From positions 9,808 to 73,807 of the forward strand of contig CABSCP010000022.1 in assembly GCA_902476265.1 (NCBI GenBank): a DNA stretch of 64,000 nt, read 5' to 3'. The position numbers and the translations under genes were made by a program. The stretch comes from an uncultured Lachnospiraceae bacterium (GTDB lineage: Bacteria; Bacillota; Clostridia; Lachnospirales; Lachnospiraceae). The stretch's first letter is position 1. Every line of letters starts with the position of its first letter. Shown here one piece after another: positions 26,085 through 35,147 of this stretch. The notes under the pieces are model-generated. The model searched no databases. It was given only the letters and a program-made list of their open reading frames with translations, and was not told the DNA's origin.

Positions 26085-26604
26085 ACTGACGATTGCAAGA
26101 ATCGTCATGATCCCCTTTTTTGTGGTTTTCATGCTTACGGGCTGGGGGGGCAGCGCCTCCAAATGGATCGCCCTGGCGCTGTTTATCATCGCCAGTCTGA
26201 CGGACCTTCTGGACGGACACATTGCCAGAAAACATAACCTGGTGACGAATTTCGGGAAGTTTATGGACCCGCTGGCGGATAAGCTGCTGGTATGCGCGGC
26301 CATGATCTGCCTGGTGGAAATGGGAAGGATTCCTTCCTGGATTGTCATCATCATCATCAGCCGTGAATTTATCATCAGCGGTTTTCGGCTGATTGCGTCG
26401 GATAACGGGCGTGTGATCGCGGCCAGCTACTGGGGAAAATTCAAGACCACCTTCCAGATGATCATGATCTGCCTGATGATTGCGGATATTTCGGCGCTGT
26501 CTCTTCTCACAACCGTCATCATGTGGGTTGCCCTTGTGCTGACAGTTGTTTCCCTGATTGACTACCTTGTAAAAAATAAGGATGTTCTGTCCGAACAGCG
26601 CTGA
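26068..26604 (+). CDS. pgsA: CDP-diacylglycerol--glycerol-3-phosphate 3-phosphatidyltransferase
   Basis: The 178-residue membrane enzyme makes phosphatidylglycerol phosphate. It starts MNLPNKLTIARI and shows the full CDP-alcohol phosphotransferase motif D-x2-D-G-x2-A-R-x8-G-x3-D-x3-D (from DLLDGHIAR to FMDPLAD). About four to five membrane helices are visible. Its ATG lies inside the end of rimO, so the genes are translationally coupled. Confidence 0.95.
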   Translation: MNLPNKLTIARIVMIPFFVVFMLTGWGGSASKWIALALFIIASLTDLLDGHIARKHNLVTNFGKFMDPLADKLLVCAAMICLVEMGRIPSWIVIIIISREFIISGFRLIASDNGRVIAASYWGKFKTTFQMIMICLMIADISALSLLTTVIMWVALVLTVVSLIDYLVKNKDVLSEQR

Positions 26605-26676
26605 AACAGGAAAGCAGCTGTGGGAAACATGCAGGGTGTGCCGGCTTAGGCCGGGTAGAAAGGAATGGTTTAACAA

Positions 26677-27939
26677 ATGATTGTGGAACTGATTTCGGTA
26701 GGTACGGAGCTTTTGCTGGGAAATATCGTGAACACCAATGCCGCTTATCTGGCGGAGCAATGTGCGGCCCTGGGGCTGTCCTGCTACTATCAGAGCGTGG
26801 TGGGGGACAACGGAGACCGGCTGAAGGCCGTTTTGTCATCGGCCCTGGAGCGATCGGACATTGTGATCCTTTCCGGCGGGCTTGGGCCCACAACGGATGA
26901 TCTCACGAAGGAGACGGCAGCGGATGTGCTGCATCTGCCGCTGCTCATGGATGCCCACAGCCTGGAACGGATCGAAAGCTTTTTTTCCTCCCGGGGAATC
27001 GAAATGACGGAGAACAATAAGAAACAGGCGCTGGTGCCGGAAGGGGCCAAAGTGCTTGACAATGAAAACGGGACTGCGCCCGGACTGATCCTGGAAAAGG
27101 ATGGGAAACGTGTGATTTTGCTGCCCGGCCCTCCCAATGAACTGATCCCCATGTTTGAAAACAGCGTGAAGAATTACCTGGAAGCGTTGGAGCCGGGAAT
27201 CATCTATTCCAGAACCGTAAAAATCTGCGGTATCGGGGAAAGCAAAGCCGCTTCCATGATTCAGGATCTGATTGACGGCCAGACCAATCCCACTGTGGCG
27301 CCCTATGCCAAAACCGGAGAAGTGCATCTGAGGGTGACGGCAAGGGCTAAGGATGAGAAGGAAGCCAAACAGCTGGTGAAGCCCGTGGTGAAGGAACTCA
27401 AAAATCGGTTTGGGGCGGATATTTATGCCACGGAAGGGGAAGTTTCCCTGGAAAAAGCGGTGGTGGATCTCCTGCTCGCCAACGAGCTGACGGTTTCCAC
27501 CATTGAATCCTGTACGGGAGGGCTGCTGGCAGGACGCCTGATCAATATCCCGGGGGTTTCGGAGGTTTTTAAATCCGGCTATATCACCTACTCCAATAAG
27601 GCGAAGCGGAAAGTGGTAGGGGTGAAAAAGAGCACCCTTCACAAATACGGCGCTGTCAGCCAACAGGTTGCCTACGAAATGGCAAACGGTTCGGCGATCC
27701 TCACAAAGGCCGATGTTACGGTTTCCGTTACGGGAATTGCAGGCCCCGACGGAGGCACGCCGGAAAAGCCGGTAGGCCTTGTTTATATCGGCTGCTGTGT
27801 GCGCGGTAAGACGGTGGTGAAGGAATACCGCTTTTCAGGGAGCCGCGCGAAGATCAGAGAAGGCGCCGTTTCGGCCGCGCTGACGCTGATGCGCCGTTGT
27901 ATTCTGGAATATTACAGCGAAGTGACATTCGGCAGCTGA
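26677..27939 (+). CDS. cinA: CinA-family protein (competence/damage-inducible, NMN deamidase)
   Basis: The 420-residue protein has an N-terminal molybdopterin-binding-like (MoaB/CinA-N) domain with ELISVGTELLLG and SGGLGPTTDDLTKE, a middle KH-like region, and a C-terminal CinA domain with ESCTGGLLAGRL and VSVTGIAGPDGGTPEKPVG. The C-terminal domain in many bacteria deamidates nicotinamide mononucleotide in pyridine nucleotide salvage. It precedes recA, as in Bacillus and Streptococcus, although here one unrelated gene is inserted between them. Confidence 0.95.
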   Translation: MIVELISVGTELLLGNIVNTNAAYLAEQCAALGLSCYYQSVVGDNGDRLKAVLSSALERSDIVILSGGLGPTTDDLTKETAADVLHLPLLMDAHSLERIESFFSSRGIEMTENNKKQALVPEGAKVLDNENGTAPGLILEKDGKRVILLPGPPNELIPMFENSVKNYLEALEPGIIYSRTVKICGIGESKAASMIQDLIDGQTNPTVAPYAKTGEVHLRVTARAKDEKEAKQLVKPVVKELKNRFGADIYATEGEVSLEKAVVDLLLANELTVSTIESCTGGLLAGRLINIPGVSEVFKSGYITYSNKAKRKVVGVKKSTLHKYGAVSQQVAYEMANGSAILTKADVTVSVTGIAGPDGGTPEKPVGLVYIGCCVRGKTVVKEYRFSGSRAKIREGAVSAALTLMRRCILEYYSEVTFGS

Positions 27940-27978
27940 CCCGTACAGGCAAAGGGCGCTTTGCAGGAATGAGGGAAT

Positions 27979-29085
27979 ATGGATAATAAGCGGATGATAT
28001 ATGATTTTTGCCCCAAATGCGGCGGATTGATGAAAAACGGCAGCTGTGAGGCCTGCGGCTTTAAAAAGGAGCCGGAAGCCCTGCAGGAGCCGCCGATACG
28101 GCAGGAGGCTCCTGCAGGGCTGGAAAAGGCAGCGGAAAATCAGGTAGAGCAACCTGCCCCGGGCAGCGTTTCTGAGCGGAGGACATTCCGGAGATGGGCA
28201 TGCGCCGGTGTTTCCGTCTTTCTGCTCCTTCTCTTTCTTGCGCTGGGGCTGATCGCAAAAGATGCGGGAAGCTGGGATGTTCCCCTGCAGGAGAAGCTTT
28301 TGGACGCATGGAAGGCGGCGGAAAGCAATATCGCGGCTTTGGACGGGCAAGAAGCAGCCCGGGAGACGGAAAGCCGGGAGAATGCCAAAGAGCCGGAAGC
28401 ATCCCTTCCGCCGGAAAAAGAAGGGGAGTACGAACCGGATCCTTCCGACGAATACTATGCGGATATTGCGGATGCGGTGCGCGTCGACCTTTCCTATCAG
28501 ATCGAGTGGGAAGATTACAGTGTGGAAAGCGACCGGGCGGATGCTTCTTTTAACACCATCTACCCCTACATTGCCGGAAATGTGCCCAATCAGGAAAAGC
28601 TCAATGCCTATATTGAAGAGGAAGCCCTTTTTTATAAGGACTACTGTGAATGGTATGTGGATCAGGCGGGAATGACATCCTGCCATATCCAGAGCATCGG
28701 CTATGTGACCTACATGGATGAGGATACGTTAAGCATTGTATTCCAGGAGCAGCTGGCTTTGGAGACGGAAATCCTTCCGGGACTGTTTGATATCAATATC
28801 GACTTAAAGACCGGGACGATTTTGGAGCATACAAACATGGTCAGCTATACGGAGGAACTGGCGCAGCGCTTTCGGAAGCAGAACAAGGCCCAGAACGGGG
28901 AGAGTCTGACAAAGGAAGAACTGTCGGATGAAATGCTCCGTCAGCTGCTGGAGGGAGACGGCGGCGTTGTATTTTTCACCCCGCTGGGCATGGAGATCGG
29001 CCTGAACTTTAACGGGGCGTGCAACCGATACGGTTGGGCCACCGTTACGCTGAAAGACTACGAAAAATATACAAAAAAGGTATGA
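27979..29085 (+). CDS. Zinc-ribbon membrane protein with DUF3298-like extracellular domain
   Basis: The 368-residue protein begins with a zinc ribbon (CPKC and CEAC about residues 11-27). A proline-rich linker, one transmembrane helix (about 75-95) and an acidic linker rich in Glu and Ala follow. The C-terminal domain resembles DUF3298-like proteins: YPYIAGNVPNQEKLNAYIEEE near residue 195 and VVFFTPLGMEIGLNFNG near 335. The arrangement suggests a cytoplasmic metal-binding head and an extracellular sensing or binding domain. No function is known. It lies between cinA and recA, interrupting a normally adjacent pair, and is followed by a probable terminator. Confidence 0.72.
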   Translation: MDNKRMIYDFCPKCGGLMKNGSCEACGFKKEPEALQEPPIRQEAPAGLEKAAENQVEQPAPGSVSERRTFRRWACAGVSVFLLLLFLALGLIAKDAGSWDVPLQEKLLDAWKAAESNIAALDGQEAARETESRENAKEPEASLPPEKEGEYEPDPSDEYYADIADAVRVDLSYQIEWEDYSVESDRADASFNTIYPYIAGNVPNQEKLNAYIEEEALFYKDYCEWYVDQAGMTSCHIQSIGYVTYMDEDTLSIVFQEQLALETEILPGLFDINIDLKTGTILEHTNMVSYTEELAQRFRKQNKAQNGESLTKEELSDEMLRQLLEGDGGVVFFTPLGMEIGLNFNGACNRYGWATVTLKDYEKYTKKV

Positions 29086-29099
29086 GAGAATGAAAAAAT

Positions 29100-29140
29100 G
29101 GGACGGCGTGAGAAAAAAAGCTTGCAGCCGTCCCGCTTTC
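29100..29140 (+). terminator. Probable terminator before recA
   Basis: A perfect GGGACGGC/GCCGTCCC stem (29100-29107 with 29127-29134) has a 19-base loop and a poor U-tract (GCTTTCTGTTT). Termination strength is therefore uncertain. Confidence 0.55.
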
Positions 29141-29275
29141 TGTTTATGATAAGGATATCAGGATCAGAAAGCCTTTGGGCTGATAATATCTGTTTCGGAA
29201 ACCCTGGAGCCGCAGCTGCGGCTGCAGCGTCTTTTGGTATGTTCCGCCATATCGGCAGATTCCCGTAAAATGTAA

Positions 29276-29304
29276 TTGACAAAGCCAACCGAATGATTTA
29301 TGAT
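29276..29304 (+). promoter_or_regulatory. Sigma-A-type promoter of recA
   Basis: TTGACA (29276-29281), 17 bp and TATGAT (29299-29304) make a strong promoter 42 bp before the recA start, placing the SOS box just downstream of the transcription start. Confidence 0.88.
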
Positions 29305-29313
29305 AGGAAAAAG

Positions 29314-29327
29314 AGAACATCCGTTCT
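29314..29327. promoter_or_regulatory. LexA (SOS) box upstream of recA
   Basis: AGAAC-ATCC-GTTCT is a 5-bp perfect inverted repeat matching the Gram-positive LexA/DinR site GAAC-N4-GTTC. It lies about 10 bp downstream of the -10 box, where bound LexA would block transcription, so recA-recX should be DNA-damage inducible. Confidence 0.9.
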
Positions 29328-29345
29328 AGTGAGAAGGAGAACACC

Positions 29346-30443
29346 ATGGAAAGAGAAGAGAAATTAAAGGCGCTTGATGCCGCCATTGCACATCTTGAGA
29401 AAGAATATGGGAAAGGAACTGTAATGAAGCTGGGCGATCCGGCCAGCCAGATGAATGTGGAGACGATTCCCACAGGATCTCTGAGCCTTGACGTTGCGCT
29501 GGGCCTGGGCGGAATCCCCAGAGGCAGAGTGGTGGAGATATACGGCCCGGAATCCAGCGGTAAGACCACCGTCACTCTCCACATGATCGCGGAGGTGCAA
29601 AAGAGCGGCGGAATTGCGGGCTTCATCGATGCGGAACATGCGCTGGATCCGGTTTATGCCAAGAATATTGGCGTTGATATCGATAATTTATACATTTCCC
29701 AGCCGGACAACGGGGAGCAGGCATTGGAGATCACTGAGACTATGGTGCGTTCCGGCGCCATTGATATCGTCGTAGTGGACTCCGTTGCCGCACTGGTGCC
29801 TAAGGCGGAGATCGAAGGGGATATGGGAGACAGCCATGTGGGTCTTCAGGCCAGACTGATGAGCCAGGCGCTGCGGAAGCTGACCGGTATTATCAGCAAA
29901 TCCAACTGTACCGTTGTATTCATCAACCAGCTGCGTGAGAAGGTGGGAGTTATGTTCGGCAATCCCGAGACCACTACCGGCGGCCGTGCGCTGAAGTTCT
30001 ATTCCTCTGTCCGCCTGGATGTGAGGAGAATTGAAGCCCTCAAACAGGGCGGCGAAGTGGTGGGGAACCGCACCCGTGTGAAGGTTGTGAAGAATAAGAT
30101 CGCGCCTCCTTTTAAGGAAGCGGAGTTTGATATCATGTTCGGAGAAGGCATCTCCATGGTAGGGGATATCCTTGACCTTGCGGCAAGCATCAATGTGGTC
30201 AATAAGAGCGGCGCCTGGTATGCATACGAGGGCAGTAAGATCGGACAGGGCCGTGAGAATGCGAAGATTTATCTGAAGGAAAATCCCGTAATCTGTGCCG
30301 AGATTGAAGATAAGGTGAGAGACCATTTCGGCCTGAAGAAAAAGACCTCTTCACCGGAAGCAGAAGCGAAGAAGGAGAAAGCGCCCGGGAAAGCCGGGAA
30401 GGAAAATAAACCGGAGGCTGCGAAAGCAGAAGCAGCGGAATGA
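29346..30443 (+). CDS. recA: Recombinase RecA
   Basis: The 365-residue protein has the Walker A GPESSGKTT near residue 66, the Walker B region IDIVVVDSVAALVPKAEIE, loop L1 around MSQALRKLTGI and L2 around NPETTTGGRALKFY. The C-terminal tail is rich in Lys, Glu and Ala. RecA forms filaments on single-stranded DNA, exchanges strands and stimulates LexA cleavage. It is preceded by an SOS box and overlaps recX by 4 bp. Confidence 0.98.
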   Translation: MEREEKLKALDAAIAHLEKEYGKGTVMKLGDPASQMNVETIPTGSLSLDVALGLGGIPRGRVVEIYGPESSGKTTVTLHMIAEVQKSGGIAGFIDAEHALDPVYAKNIGVDIDNLYISQPDNGEQALEITETMVRSGAIDIVVVDSVAALVPKAEIEGDMGDSHVGLQARLMSQALRKLTGIISKSNCTVVFINQLREKVGVMFGNPETTTGGRALKFYSSVRLDVRRIEALKQGGEVVGNRTRVKVVKNKIAPPFKEAEFDIMFGEGISMVGDILDLAASINVVNKSGAWYAYEGSKIGQGRENAKIYLKENPVICAEIEDKVRDHFGLKKKTSSPEAEAKKEKAPGKAGKENKPEAAKAEAAE

Positions 30444-31057
30444 TTGTTACCGGGATCGAAGAAATGTCCCGTTCCCGGAGCAGAGTCTATCTGGATGGAA
30501 GTTTCGCCTTTGTCTTGTACAAAGGCGAACTTCGTTTTTATGGGATTCGGACAGGAGAAGCGCTGGAAGAAGAGGCGTTTCTTACCATTACAGAAGAACT
30601 GCTTCCGAAACGGGCAACATTGCGGTGTATGAATTTGTTAAAGAGCAGGCCCTATACGGAGAAACAGCTGAGGGACAAGCTCGCCCAGGGCTTATATCCA
30701 CAGGAAAGCATAGACCTCGCCCTGGATTATGTCAAATCCTATCATTATGTGGATGATGACAGATATGCCCGCGACTATATTGAGAATCAACAGGAAAAGA
30801 AGAGCAAGCGTGTGATTGAAACGGATCTGCTCAGAAAAGGAATACCAAAGGAACTGGTGGAGAGCGCATTCCGGGAACAGCAGGATGCAGGGATCGGCCC
30901 CGACGAAGATGCGCTTGCAAAAATGTGGCTTGAAAAGAAACATTTTGATCCGCAAAATGCGGATTATAAGGAAAGACAGAAAATGTCCGCCTTTTTGTAC
31001 CGCAAGGGGATCGGGACGGCTGCCATACGCAGAGCGCTGTCTCTGGACTGGGAATGA
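30440..31057 (+). CDS. recX: Regulatory protein RecX
   Basis: The 205-residue helical protein contains the RecX tandem three-helix repeats, with SRPYTEKQLRDKL near residue 70 and YVDDDRYARDYIENQ near residue 100. RecX limits or modulates RecA filaments. Its ATG overlaps the recA stop (ATGA), ensuring coupled production under the same SOS promoter. Confidence 0.93.
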   Translation: MIVTGIEEMSRSRSRVYLDGSFAFVLYKGELRFYGIRTGEALEEEAFLTITEELLPKRATLRCMNLLKSRPYTEKQLRDKLAQGLYPQESIDLALDYVKSYHYVDDDRYARDYIENQQEKKSKRVIETDLLRKGIPKELVESAFREQQDAGIGPDEDALAKMWLEKKHFDPQNADYKERQKMSAFLYRKGIGTAAIRRALSLDWE

Positions 31058-31117
31058 CGGAACAGGATTTACCTGTGATGCAAATTGACCATAAAATTAA
31101 AATAACAGAGGAACTAC

Positions 31118-31146
31118 TTGACATAACTCACAATATTGTTTAAAAT
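31118..31146 (+). promoter_or_regulatory. Sigma-A-type promoter of rny
   Basis: TTGACA (31118-31123), 17 bp and TAAAAT (31141-31146) stand about 95 bp upstream of the rny start, between recX and rny. Confidence 0.82.
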
Positions 31147-31241
31147 TGAAGTGTTGTAAAATTGATTATAAGAATGTGCCTACCGTTGCATTCTATAACT
31201 GATATCGTACAATGAAAATTAAATAAGGAGGTGCTCCTGTG

Positions 31242-32792
31242 ATGTTTGTACCAATAGCAATAGCGGTAATCGTAACACTGCTCATTTCTATTCCGGTGAC
31301 CGCATACCTTGCTACGGACCGATGCAAGAAGGGGATCGAAGCGAAGATAGGAAATGCGGAGGACAAAGCCAGAGAGATCATTGATGAAGCTTTAAAGACT
31401 GCTGAGACAAAGAAACGGGAAGGACTGCTGGAAGTGAAGGAAGAATCCATTCGTACGAAAAACGAATTGGATAAAGAGATCAAAGAACGCAGAGCCGAAG
31501 TACAGCGTTTCGAAAGAAGGGTGCAGCAGAAGGAAGAGAACATCGACAAGAAGGCCGATGCGATTGAAAAGAAAGAAGCTCATCTGGCAAAGCGCGAAGA
31601 AGAGATGCACAAGCAGCGAGAAGAGATCGCCAAGTTGAACGAACAGCGCATCCAGGAACTGGAAAGAATCTCTGGTTTAACCTCCGACCAGGCAAAAGAC
31701 TACTTATTGAAAATTGTTGAAGACGAAGTAAAACATGAAACGGCCATGATGATTAAGGAAATGGAACATCGGGCCAAAGAAGAAGCAGACAAGAAGGCGA
31801 AGGAATATGTGGTGAATGCCATCCAGAAATGTGCGGCAGACCATGTATCCGAGACCACGATTTCTGTGGTACAGCTTCCGAATGATGAAATGAAAGGGCG
31901 TATTATCGGGCGTGAAGGAAGGAACATCAGGACGCTTGAAACGTTGACCGGTGTGGATCTGATTATTGATGATACACCGGAAGCGGTCGTACTTTCCGGA
32001 TTTGATCCGATCAGACGAGAGGTTGCACGTATTGCGCTGGAAAAGCTGATTGTGGACGGACGCATCCATCCCGCGAGAATCGAAGAGATGGTGGAGAAAG
32101 CGCAGCGTGAAGTTGAGAATATGATTAAGGAAGAGGGTGAAGCCGCCGTCCTTGAAGTCGGTGTCCATGGTATTCATCCGGAACTTATCAGATTGCTCGG
32201 TAAGATGAAATTCAGAACGAGCTATGGGCAGAATGCCCTGAAACATTCCATTGAGGTTGCACAGCTGTCAGGGCTGTTGGCTGCTGAAATGGGGCTGGAT
32301 GTAAGGATGGCGAAACGTGCCGGCCTGCTTCATGACATCGGCAAAGCCGTTGATCATGAAATGGAAGGTTCTCATATTCAGCTGGGTGCGGAACTCTGTA
32401 AGAAATACAAGGAATCCGCAACCGTTATTAATGCTGTCGAATCCCATCATGGTGATGTGGAACCGACATCCCTTATTTCATGTATTGTACAGGCTGCCGA
32501 TACCATTTCAGCGGCAAGACCGGGTGCGAGAAGAGAGACGCTGGAGACTTATACCAGCAGATTAAAACAATTAGAAGACATTTCCAACAATTTCAAAGGT
32601 GTAGACAAATCTTTTGCTATTCAGGCGGGTAGAGAGATTCGGGTTATGGTAGTTCCTGAGCAGATCTCTGATGCAGACATGGTACTTCTGGCAAGGGATA
32701 TTTCCAAGCAGATTGAGGCTGAACTGGAATATCCGGGACAGATTAAAGTCAATGTGATCAGAGAGAGCCGCGTAACTGATTACGCAAAATAA
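31242..32792 (+). CDS. rny: Ribonuclease Y
   Basis: The 516-residue endoribonuclease initiates mRNA decay at the membrane. An N-terminal transmembrane helix (about residues 3-22) is followed by a long coiled coil (about 25-190), a KH domain with GRIIGREGRNIRTLE near residue 223 and an HD domain with LLHDIGKAVDHE near residue 365. AAGGAGG precedes both a GTG at 31239 and the ATG at 31242; I prefer the ATG because its spacing is nearer 9 bases, and the difference is one residue. A terminator follows. Confidence 0.96.
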   Translation: MFVPIAIAVIVTLLISIPVTAYLATDRCKKGIEAKIGNAEDKAREIIDEALKTAETKKREGLLEVKEESIRTKNELDKEIKERRAEVQRFERRVQQKEENIDKKADAIEKKEAHLAKREEEMHKQREEIAKLNEQRIQELERISGLTSDQAKDYLLKIVEDEVKHETAMMIKEMEHRAKEEADKKAKEYVVNAIQKCAADHVSETTISVVQLPNDEMKGRIIGREGRNIRTLETLTGVDLIIDDTPEAVVLSGFDPIRREVARIALEKLIVDGRIHPARIEEMVEKAQREVENMIKEEGEAAVLEVGVHGIHPELIRLLGKMKFRTSYGQNALKHSIEVAQLSGLLAAEMGLDVRMAKRAGLLHDIGKAVDHEMEGSHIQLGAELCKKYKESATVINAVESHHGDVEPTSLISCIVQAADTISAARPGARRETLETYTSRLKQLEDISNNFKGVDKSFAIQAGREIRVMVVPEQISDADMVLLARDISKQIEAELEYPGQIKVNVIRESRVTDYAK

Positions 32793-32804
32793 CATTACAA
32801 AATT

Positions 32805-32837
32805 AAGCCTTACGGGATATTCCGTAGGGCTTTCTTT
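32805..32837 (+). terminator. Terminator after rny
   Basis: An 11-bp stem AAGCCTTACGG/CCGTAGGGCTT with one G-U pair and a short loop is followed by TTCTTT. A short, moderately U-rich tail makes it a likely intrinsic terminator. Confidence 0.75.
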
Positions 32838-32878
32838 AAATCATCATCTGCTGTGTGCAGGAAAAAGGAGGGCATATC

Positions 32879-33418
32879 ATGTCGGAAGAATTCAAGAGGC
32901 TTGGACGCAGGCTGATCTACAAGGGTTCCATCATTGATTATTACAGGGATACGGTACAGGTGCCAAACGGGAATGTTGCCGAATGGGATTTTATCGGGCA
33001 TCAGGGTGCGGCGGCAGTGGTGCCGGTGGATGACCAAGGCAGGATTTTAATGGTGCGCCAGTGGAGGAACGCGCTGGACCGGGATACCCTTGAAATTCCG
33101 GCGGGGGGATTAAACGGGCCCGATGAACCGACGATGACTGCGGCAGCCAGGGAACTGGAAGAGGAAACCGGGTACTGTTCCGACAACCTTTCTTTACTGA
33201 TTACAGTCCGCACTACTGTGGCATACAGCAATGAAAAAATCGATATTTATCTGGCGCGGGATTTGAAACCGGGCAGCCAGCATTTGGATGAAGATGAGTT
33301 TATCGATGTGAAAGCCTATACGGTGGACGAATTGTGTGACATGATTTATGAAGGAAAGATTGAAGATGCCAAAACAATTGCGGCCATCATGAGCTATAAA
33401 AACAAATACTGCAGATAG
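32879..33418 (+). CDS. Nudix hydrolase, ADP-ribose pyrophosphatase type
   Basis: The 179-residue protein has the Nudix box in the segment GGLNGPDEP ... RELEEETGY (G-x5-E-x7-REL-x-EETG) around residues 78-101. Its N-terminal part, RRLIYKGSIIDYYRDTV, resembles ADP-ribose pyrophosphatases (NudF type) that split ADP-ribose to AMP and ribose 5-phosphate. AAAGGAGG stands before the ATG at 32879. It lies upstream of spoIIM and xerD, a common arrangement in Clostridia. Confidence 0.9.
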   Translation: MSEEFKRLGRRLIYKGSIIDYYRDTVQVPNGNVAEWDFIGHQGAAAVVPVDDQGRILMVRQWRNALDRDTLEIPAGGLNGPDEPTMTAAARELEEETGYCSDNLSLLITVRTTVAYSNEKIDIYLARDLKPGSQHLDEDEFIDVKAYTVDELCDMIYEGKIEDAKTIAAIMSYKNKYCR

Positions 33419-33477
33419 AGTCCTGTACCCTCAAATCCCGGCATATATTTAGAAGAAGCGGATTTGGGGGTGTTTTT

Positions 33478-34020
33478 ATGAAATTTTCCTGGAAACTGGA
33501 AAAAAAGGAAAAGACTGTCTGGCTCATTGTTTTCCTGGCCGGTTTTCTGGCCGGAATTGCGCTGGTCTGTATGTTTCCCGACGGCCTTGTGACGGCCACC
33601 GGCTTTTTGGACGGAGATTTTTTTAGCAGGATGAGTTATCTGGACCTGAACCAAAACGGCCTTTTTTTGTACTGTATCCGGCAAAGACTGGGAATGGCCG
33701 CGTTTCTGGTGCTGCTTTCGGCGGCGGGAGCAGCGGGGGCAGGAATCTGGATTTTTCTGGGATGGAGCGGCATTTCGGCGGGGATGGTGCTCACGGTGCT
33801 TTCCATGCGGTTTGGGATAAAGGGACTGCTCCTATTTGCAGGATGTGTATTACCCCAGCAGCTTTTGTTGATCCCGGGATATCTTCTGCTGATGGATTGG
33901 TGTATCAGAAAAATGGAACGGCGAAAACTTCTGACACCGCTGTCGGTTGTCATAATGGGATGCTTTTTGGAAAGTTATGTAAACCCAGTGCTGCTGAAAG
34001 TGGTTTTGAAAATTTTTTAG
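33478..34020 (+). CDS. spoIIM: Stage II sporulation protein M (SpoIIM, DUF95 family)
   Basis: The 180-residue membrane protein has about five hydrophobic segments: near residues 15-34, 70-90, 97-118, 120-140 and 155-172. Features of the SpoIIM family include the FLAGFLAGIALV first helix and a G-I-K-G-L-L-L-F-A-G-C-V-L-P-Q motif. In Bacillus SpoIIM is part of the SpoIIDMP complex that drives peptidoglycan remodelling during forespore engulfment. The position just before xerD supports the call. It is slightly shorter than the Bacillus protein (about 210 residues). Confidence 0.83.
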   Translation: MKFSWKLEKKEKTVWLIVFLAGFLAGIALVCMFPDGLVTATGFLDGDFFSRMSYLDLNQNGLFLYCIRQRLGMAAFLVLLSAAGAAGAGIWIFLGWSGISAGMVLTVLSMRFGIKGLLLFAGCVLPQQLLLIPGYLLLMDWCIRKMERRKLLTPLSVVIMGCFLESYVNPVLLKVVLKIF

Positions 34021-34124
34021 TAGCAAAATTACTACATGTTGAGTGAACTAAATTCCGAATCCCGATATGTGGTATCCTTGGTAAAAGTGCCGAAAATACG
34101 GCATAAAATGCGGGACTTTCCACA

Positions 34125-34153
34125 TTGATTTTCTTCGATAAATTGATTATAAT
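34125..34153 (+). promoter_or_regulatory. Sigma-A-type promoter of xerD
   Basis: TTGATT (34125-34130), 17 bp and TATAAT (34148-34153) place the transcription start near 34160. This rules out an apparent in-frame TTG start at 34125 and supports translation from 34212. Confidence 0.8.
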
Positions 34154-34211
34154 ATTTTCCATACGAGTGGAAAGAAAGTATAAAATTCTTTTGAGAAGGG
34201 TCATTTGTGGG

Positions 34212-35096
34212 ATGGAGGAACAGATTCGGGCTTTTGTGGCATATTTACATAATGTAAAAGAAACATCGCATAACACGGAACTTTCCTATGAAAGGGATTT
34301 GCACAAGCTGGAGGACTTTCTGGGAAAGCAGGGAATTTCCCGTCCGGAGGAGATTACGGCGGTTTCTCTGAATGCCTATGTGCGTTTTTTAGAGCAGGAG
34401 AATTTTAAAGCTGCGACGATTTCCAGAGCGATTGCTTCCGTGAAGGCCTTCTGCCATTATCTGGTGCGGGAGGGGATTTTGGCGGCGGACGTTTCGGAGA
34501 ATTTAAGGGCTCCCAGGGTGGAGAAGAAAGTGCCTGAGATTTTAGGGATGGAAGAGGTGGAAAAGCTTCTCGCACAACCCTGTCATGAAAATCCGAAAGA
34601 AATCAGGGACCGCGCCATGCTGGAGCTTTTGTATGCTACCGGAATCAGGGTTTCGGAGCTGATCAGCCTGAAATTGACGGATGTGAATATGCAAATGAGT
34701 TATATTCTCTGTCATGACCGGAACAAGGAACGGGCGGTTCCTTTTGGCAGCAAGGCAAGGGAAGCGCTTACGGAGTATTTTTTTAAAGCCAGAAGCGGGA
34801 TGATAGAGGATCCCGGGGAGGAGACTTTGTTCGTGAACTGTTCGGGCAAGCCCATGAGCCGTCAGGGGTTCTGGAAGCTGATCAAATACTATGCCCATAA
34901 AGCGGGAATTACGGAAGAGATCACTCCCCAAACCCTGCGCCATTCCTTTGCCGCTCATCTTGTGGCAAACGGCGCGGATCTTCGTAGTGTCCAGGAAATG
35001 TTGGGCCACTCCGATATTTCCACTACCCAGATTTATGCCAATCTGGGCCATAACCGTATCAGAGATGTGTATACAAAGGCTCACCCGAGAGGATGA
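34212..35096 (+). CDS. xerD: Tyrosine recombinase XerD
   Basis: The 294-residue protein has the N-terminal SAM-like DNA-binding domain (about 1-85) and the C-terminal catalytic domain. The catalytic residues are visible: Arg in ATGIRVSEL near 147, His and Arg in TLRHSFAAHL near 245, His in LGHSDI and the nucleophile Tyr in TQIYANL near 279. XerD resolves chromosome dimers at dif. The genomic setting next to spoIIM is the standard Firmicutes xerD locus, so it is the housekeeping recombinase and not an element integrase. Confidence 0.93.
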   Translation: MEEQIRAFVAYLHNVKETSHNTELSYERDLHKLEDFLGKQGISRPEEITAVSLNAYVRFLEQENFKAATISRAIASVKAFCHYLVREGILAADVSENLRAPRVEKKVPEILGMEEVEKLLAQPCHENPKEIRDRAMLELLYATGIRVSELISLKLTDVNMQMSYILCHDRNKERAVPFGSKAREALTEYFFKARSGMIEDPGEETLFVNCSGKPMSRQGFWKLIKYYAHKAGITEEITPQTLRHSFAAHLVANGADLRSVQEMLGHSDISTTQIYANLGHNRIRDVYTKAHPRG

Positions 35097-35104
35097 GCCT
35101 TTTA
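35075..35104 (+). terminator. Weak terminator at the end of xerD
   Basis: AAAGGCTCA/TGAGCCTTT forms a 9-bp stem that includes the xerD stop codon and is followed by a short T-run. Partial termination is likely. Confidence 0.55.
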
Positions 35105-35147
35105 GATATTTGCGGGAGTATTTTTTAAGCGGAAAGGAGGATTCCGA

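Noticed and set aside
34212..35096. XerD as integrase of a mobile element
   Set aside because: It is next to spoIIM in the conserved Firmicutes position and no element genes or att repeats flank it.
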